From Betaproteobacteria bacterium UBA1934 (GTDB taxonomy: Bacteria; Pseudomonadota; Gammaproteobacteria; Burkholderiales; Rhodocyclaceae): 64,000 nucleotides of DNA. The notes beneath the pieces were generated by a model that did no database searches, had not been told where the DNA came from, and saw only the letters and a list, made by a program, of their open reading frames with translations. The stretch covers positions 768,222 to 832,221 of the forward strand of contig DDFG01000005.1 in the NCBI GenBank assembly GCA_002337055.1, written 5' to 3'. A program made the translations under genes and the position numbers. This document shows, one piece after another, positions 60,991 through 64,000 of this stretch (position 1 is its first letter; each line of letters begins with the position of its first letter).

Positions 60991-61919
60991 GCGCCGGTCT
61001 TTGCCAGGTTTCCGAACAATTCAATCGCTTCTTCAAGCCGACTGTATTGAAAACGGAAACAGGAGGTGTGGCTGACCAGGCGGGATAGCGCAATAAACCC
61101 GCTGCGGTCGTGCACACTGTAGTTGAAAGCATTCTCAGCCAACATCATCAAGCCTTCTGCTTTGGTTATTGGCGTCATCGTGGTCGGACTGCCCGCCTCA
61201 AAGCGAGGGAGTACAATCCAGGCAGGGTGTGCGCGACGGTCGCTGTCGCGCACACTGGTCGCCGGTGGGCGCATATGCGTGACCGTACCCTTGATCGTTT
61301 CATATACGGGTGGGTTGAGCACCGCGTCGGGTGAGAACTCTCGGATAACGTCTATGGAAGCGTTTTTCAGGCTGATGGGCCGGGGAACGGCCACCAGATT
61401 GCAAGTCGCTGGTTCGATGATCGCCAACTCGTCGGAAAGCAAACGCCAGCCGCGCTGCACGAGTCCGGCGCAGAGGGTACTCTTGCCCGACCCCGGTGGA
61501 GCGGGCAGGATAAGCGCGCGATCCTCAAGCGCGACGACTGCAGCGTGAATGATCAAGTATTGATGGCAGTGGCTGGAAATGCACCAGTTCAGCCCCCATT
61601 CGAGGAGCGGAAACGCTTGATCTGCGGGCAGTGGGTTGAAGAGCGAGAGTCCGTCGAATAGAAAATGCGCCTGGGGTCGCCACCAGCGTCGCAGCGAACT
61701 AGGCCGCCTGACCTCGACATGGAAGTCGCAGAACATGTCCTCGGGGAGTACGACATGATGAGCGTACTGACGGGCAATGCCCTCCGCGACCGCATTTTCA
61801 CCAGAGAGAATATGCATGGCCAGCGGCCCCATCCGGAGGCGTAATCCGGAGGCGATCAGACGACTACGGAGTTCGACGGGGGAAAGGTCAGTGACAATCA
61901 AGCGGGGCCCGGTGCACAA
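60987..61919 (-). CDS. HprK-related kinase A
   Basis: This protein of about 310 residues resembles the C-terminal catalytic domain of HPr kinase. It has HAAVV (about 125-129), the P-loop APPGSGKST (140-148) and WRLLSDELAII with the metal-binding Asp/Glu. Unlike true HprK it has no recognisable phosphorylase region or PTS context. It matches the family I know as HprK-related kinase A, usually encoded with a PqqD-like protein. The start is uncertain: TTG at 61919 or TTG at 61901. Either overlaps or abuts the PqqD-like gene. The substrate may be serine in a peptide or protein. Confidence 0.85.
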   Translation of the reverse strand: MCTGPRLIVTDLSPVELRSRLIASGLRLRMGPLAMHILSGENAVAEGIARQYAHHVVLPEDMFCDFHVEVRRPSSLRRWWRPQAHFLFDGLSLFNPLPADQAFPLLEWGLNWCISSHCHQYLIIHAAVVALEDRALILPAPPGSGKSTLCAGLVQRGWRLLSDELAIIEPATCNLVAVPRPISLKNASIDVIREFSPDAVLNPPVYETIKGTVTHMRPPATSVRDSDRRAHPAWIVLPRFEAGSPTTMTPITKAEGLMMLAENAFNYSVHDRSGFIALSRLVSHTSCFRFQYSRLEEAIELFGNLAKTGA

Positions 61920-62190
61920 GTGCGCGCCGCGCCAGTTCGTCCAAATGATGCTCGATCATCGCTCGGGCATCATCGCTTTCGACAGATTCGGGCTCGGCCA
62001 CGCGAGACAGGATTTCGGTGACCGTCAGTGTGCCACAGGCATCGCGGAGTGCAAGCACAATGGCGGCACCGGCGTTGTCCAGCAAGCAGGTGTCGCCCGT
62101 GCCACAATGAAAAACCGCGATACAACTCTCGCCCCAGTCTGCAATTTCAAGCTGGGGCTCTCCGCGCCAGAGAGTGATGTTGTCAGGCAA
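61888..62190 (-). CDS. PqqD-like protein of the HPr-rel-A system
   Basis: This protein of about 100 residues has the PqqD-like winged-helix pattern: DTCLLDNAGAAIVLAL, then VTEILSRVAE, and a final helix EHHLDELARRALV. PqqD-type proteins hold precursor peptides for modifying enzymes. The best start is a TTG at 62190, which overlaps the stop of the preceding gene, so translation is coupled to the candidate substrate. The frame is open further upstream, but that part lies inside the substrate gene in another frame. Confidence 0.8.
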   Translation of the reverse strand: MPDNITLWRGEPQLEIADWGESCIAVFHCGTGDTCLLDNAGAAIVLALRDACGTLTVTEILSRVAEPESVESDDARAMIEHHLDELARRALVHRAPLDCH

Positions 62191-62746
62191 ACAAGCTGTC
62201 AAAGTACGCGATGACTTGAGCTGCGGGCCAGTTAATGCCTCGCGTGCTATTGACGTAGGGTTGCCCCATCGACGCCGCATTCCACATCGCCTTGATTTCG
62301 GCTTCTGTCAGAAAGTCAGGCGCAGCGCCGGTTTTCACGTTGAGCAGTGCGGCAATGACCTTGCGACGCAGCATGATGACATTTCCGCCTCCGGTATCGA
62401 GGGCGTCCATTAATGTCATCGTTGCTGGGCTAGCCAGTTGGCCGCCAGGGAAAACATCGTTGAACTTCGATGTGGGAGGCAAATTTTGCGGCCAGCTTTC
62501 CGGGTGGGTTTTCCAGTATCCAGGAGATAGACCGCATTCCAAAAGCACAGGGGCTCGACTCACGTTCATGGAGCCGAAAGCTGACGGGGATTTGCACACA
62601 TGGGCCATCGCGGGACGACTGGCCAGCGCGGCGAGAACGACCGATGTACCAATTGCGCCGGCCTTGATGAGGCGACGTCGCGCGGGAATGCTCTCACTCG
62701 GGGGGGTGGAGGCTTTTTGTTCGGCCCGATGATCGAGATGTTCCAT
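62183..62746 (-). CDS. Secreted GYWKTHP-motif protein, candidate substrate of the HPr-rel-A cassette
   Basis: This 187-residue protein starts with about 22 polar residues, then ARRRLIKAG and a hydrophobic stretch ending RPAMA, which looks like a twin-arginine-style or Sec signal (cleavage near residue 48). The mature part contains two cysteines (51 and 71) and LECGLSPGYWKTHPESW, a motif known from several exported proteins of PEP-CTERM-type bacteria. The rest is not recognised. The gene leads an overlapping set with the PqqD-like, HprK-related and nucleotidyltransferase genes, which suggests that its product is handled by them. A sigma-54-like promoter lies upstream. Confidence 0.83.
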   Translation of the reverse strand: MEHLDHRAEQKASTPPSESIPARRRLIKAGAIGTSVVLAALASRPAMAHVCKSPSAFGSMNVSRAPVLLECGLSPGYWKTHPESWPQNLPPTSKFNDVFPGGQLASPATMTLMDALDTGGGNVIMLRRKVIAALLNVKTGAAPDFLTEAEIKAMWNAASMGQPYVNSTRGINWPAAQVIAYFDSLFA

Positions 62747-62864
62747 AAACTCGCTGCCTTTGCTATGGGTAAGTGGCTGTTCGCGTTTGAATACTATGCG
62801 ATCTGAGCCTACAAATCCGTGAATTGTTTCACTAGCGGTGAATAATAGTTTTCCAGATTTCTGC

Positions 62865-62881
62865 AAGCAATTTTTAAGCCT
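62865..62881 (-). promoter_or_regulatory. Candidate sigma-54 promoter of the GYWKTHP gene set
   Basis: On the minus strand AGGCTTA, four A residues, then TTGCTT has the sigma-54 GG and GC pairs at exact spacing. It lies about 119 bases before the ATG at 62746 and shares TTGCTT with the amt and PEP-CTERM sites. Confidence 0.5.
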
Positions 62882-62984
62882 GTTCCACAAGTTATTGACT
62901 TTATTGCATTGTTTGCTCGATCAGGCGACCTGTCAAGGTTAAAAACGCCCTGTCTGTAAAACTTCCCGACAGATTGTTTTGCGG

Positions 62985-64000
62985 CTATGCTCCATACCCG
63001 TCCGGATTCTGTTGCTGCCAGCGCCAAGCGTCGCGGCACATGTCGTCGAGTTCGCGTTGAGCATGCCAACCCAGTGTTGCGCGGGCGAAGGCGGGGTCGG
63101 CATAACAAGACGCCACGTCGCCCGTTCTGCGCGGGGCGATGCGGTAGGGAATCGGGCGACCCGAGGCACGCCCGAAGGCGGCAACGACATCGAGGACGCT
63201 GTATCCTCGCCCGGTACCGAGGTTAGCGGTCAGGATGCCCGGGGAGCGCGCCAGAATGTCGAGCGCGGCGAGATGTCCGGCCGCCAGATCGACAACATGG
63301 ATGTAATCGCGGACGCCGGTACCGTCCGGTGTCGGATAGTCGTTGCCAAACACACTCAGTTCCGGTCGGCGCCCGACCGCGACCTGAGCGACATAAGGCA
63401 TCAGATTGTTCGGGATGTCGCGTGGATCTTCACCGATCAACCCGCTGGGATGGGCGCCGACTGGGTTGAAGTAGCGCAGCAAGGCGATGCGCCAGGTCGG
63501 TTGGGCGCGAGCGAAGTCGCGCAGCATTTCCTCGATGTGCAGCTTGCTGCGGCCATAGGGATTGGTCGCGCTCAGCGGAAAATCCTCCCGGATCGGCACG
63601 CTCGCCGGGTCGCCGTATACCGTGGCGGAAGAACTGAATACGAGCTTCTCGACGCCAGCCTCGGCCATGGCTTCGAACAGGCGAAGGGAACCGGCGACGT
63701 TGTTGTCGTAGTAGCGCAATGGTTGTTCGACCGATTCGCCCACCGCTTTTAGGCCGGCGAAATGGATGACCGCATCGATGTCGTTCGACCCGAAGATCGC
63801 GCGCAACGCAGCCGCATCCCGAATATCGGCCTCGATCAGACGTGGGGTCTGCCCGGCGATGCGGGCAATGCGATCTAGCACGCGCGGCGAACTGTTGGAG
63901 AAATTGTCGACAATCAGCACCCGATACCCGGCTTCCAGCAACTGCACTGCGGTGTGCGAGCCAATATAGCCGGCGCCGCCGGTGACGAGAATGGTGCGGG
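62985..64000 (-). CDS. galE: UDP-glucose 4-epimerase (5' end cut by the window edge)
   Basis: GalE interconverts UDP-glucose and UDP-galactose for exopolysaccharide and lipopolysaccharide synthesis. The sequence in the window begins RTILVTGGAGYIGSHT at its edge, so only the first one or two residues are missing. The NAD-binding glycine motif, the catalytic Ser/Thr region SSSATVYG, and Tyr in NPYGRSKLHIEE are present. It is on the same strand as the HPr-rel-A cassette but is separated by a 238-base gap with its own promoter. The GTG at 63947 is internal, not the start. Confidence 0.95.
   Translation of the reverse strand, partial: RTILVTGGAGYIGSHTAVQLLEAGYRVLIVDNFSNSSPRVLDRIARIAGQTPRLIEADIRDAAALRAIFGSNDIDAVIHFAGLKAVGESVEQPLRYYDNNVAGSLRLFEAMAEAGVEKLVFSSSATVYGDPASVPIREDFPLSATNPYGRSKLHIEEMLRDFARAQPTWRIALLRYFNPVGAHPSGLIGEDPRDIPNNLMPYVAQVAVGRRPELSVFGNDYPTPDGTGVRDYIHVVDLAAGHLAALDILARSPGILTANLGTGRGYSVLDVVAAFGRASGRPIPYRIAPRRTGDVASCYADPAFARATLGWHAQRELDDMCRDAWRWQQQNPDGYGA

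Noticed and set aside
1..64000. CRISPR arrays, prophage and rRNA genes
   Set aside because: I saw no regularly spaced direct repeats, no phage structural genes and no rRNA-like sequence. tRNAGln is the only RNA gene found.

Overview
The window reads as a chromosomal segment of a high-GC betaproteobacterium, most likely in Rhodocyclales (Azonexus / Dechloromonas / Accumulibacter-like). This is inferred from gene order: ftsY-ftsE-ftsX divergent from M16-M16-rsmD-coaD-ferredoxin; lolB-ispE-lepB-tRNAGln-prs-rplY-pth-ychF; coaE/zapD/yacG close together; a PEP-CTERM protein; and an HprK-related kinase A / PqqD-like gene set. No phage, CRISPR array or intact insertion sequence was seen. The only mobile-element trace is an eroded IS3-type transposase end near 4.1 kb.

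Layout. 0-5.3 kb: LysE-type exporter (cut by the window edge), ovothiol synthase OvoA, a secreted PEP-CTERM protein with a good terminator, and an LrgA/LrgB-type pair. 5.6-16.8 kb: an osmotic and envelope stress block. Eight minus-strand genes (Pal-like lipoprotein, CPA2 antiporter, small membrane protein, membrane-anchored OtsA, OtsB, MscS channel, diguanylate cyclase, GH15 glycosidase) face a plus-strand set (MarR regulator, OmpA-like lipoprotein, CYTH protein, GcvH-like protein). A perfect 22-bp palindrome lies between the two sets. 17.5-28.3 kb: housekeeping genes (rsgA, amt with a sigma-54 type promoter, mltA, DUF815 ATPase, Nudix-ThiE fusion, yacG, zapD, coaE, SPOR protein). Three plus-strand genes (PfkB kinase, J-domain-like membrane protein, small secreted protein) sit between yacG and zapD, and a frameshifted HNH nuclease gene lies beside amt.

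28.5-32 kb: a compact cassette I do not recognise as a named system. It holds a small membrane protein, a radical SAM/SPASM enzyme and a 144-residue protein ending in fourteen asparagines, joined by ATGA stop/start overlaps and followed by a metallophosphoesterase. 32-47.7 kb: a YiiX-like hydrolase, MFS transporter, a Tat-signal FAD enzyme, ftsXEY, two M16 peptidases, rsmD, coaD, ferredoxin, GNAT, and a molybdenum group (moaE, moaD, modC, modB, a small protein, mobA; modA is not adjacent). 47.7-59.9 kb: dynamin-like GTPase, mutM, TPR protein, lolB, ispE, lepB, tRNAGln, prs, rplY, pth, MCP-PilZ receptor and ychF.

59.9-64 kb: a second possible protein-modification cassette (nucleotidyltransferase-like protein, HprK-related kinase A, PqqD-like protein) follows, with overlapping reading frames, a secreted protein carrying a GYWKTHP motif. 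That secreted gene has a sigma-54-like promoter, and galE (cut by the window edge) lies upstream. The two cassettes at 28.5-32 kb and 59.9-62.9 kb are the strongest candidates for undescribed biology.
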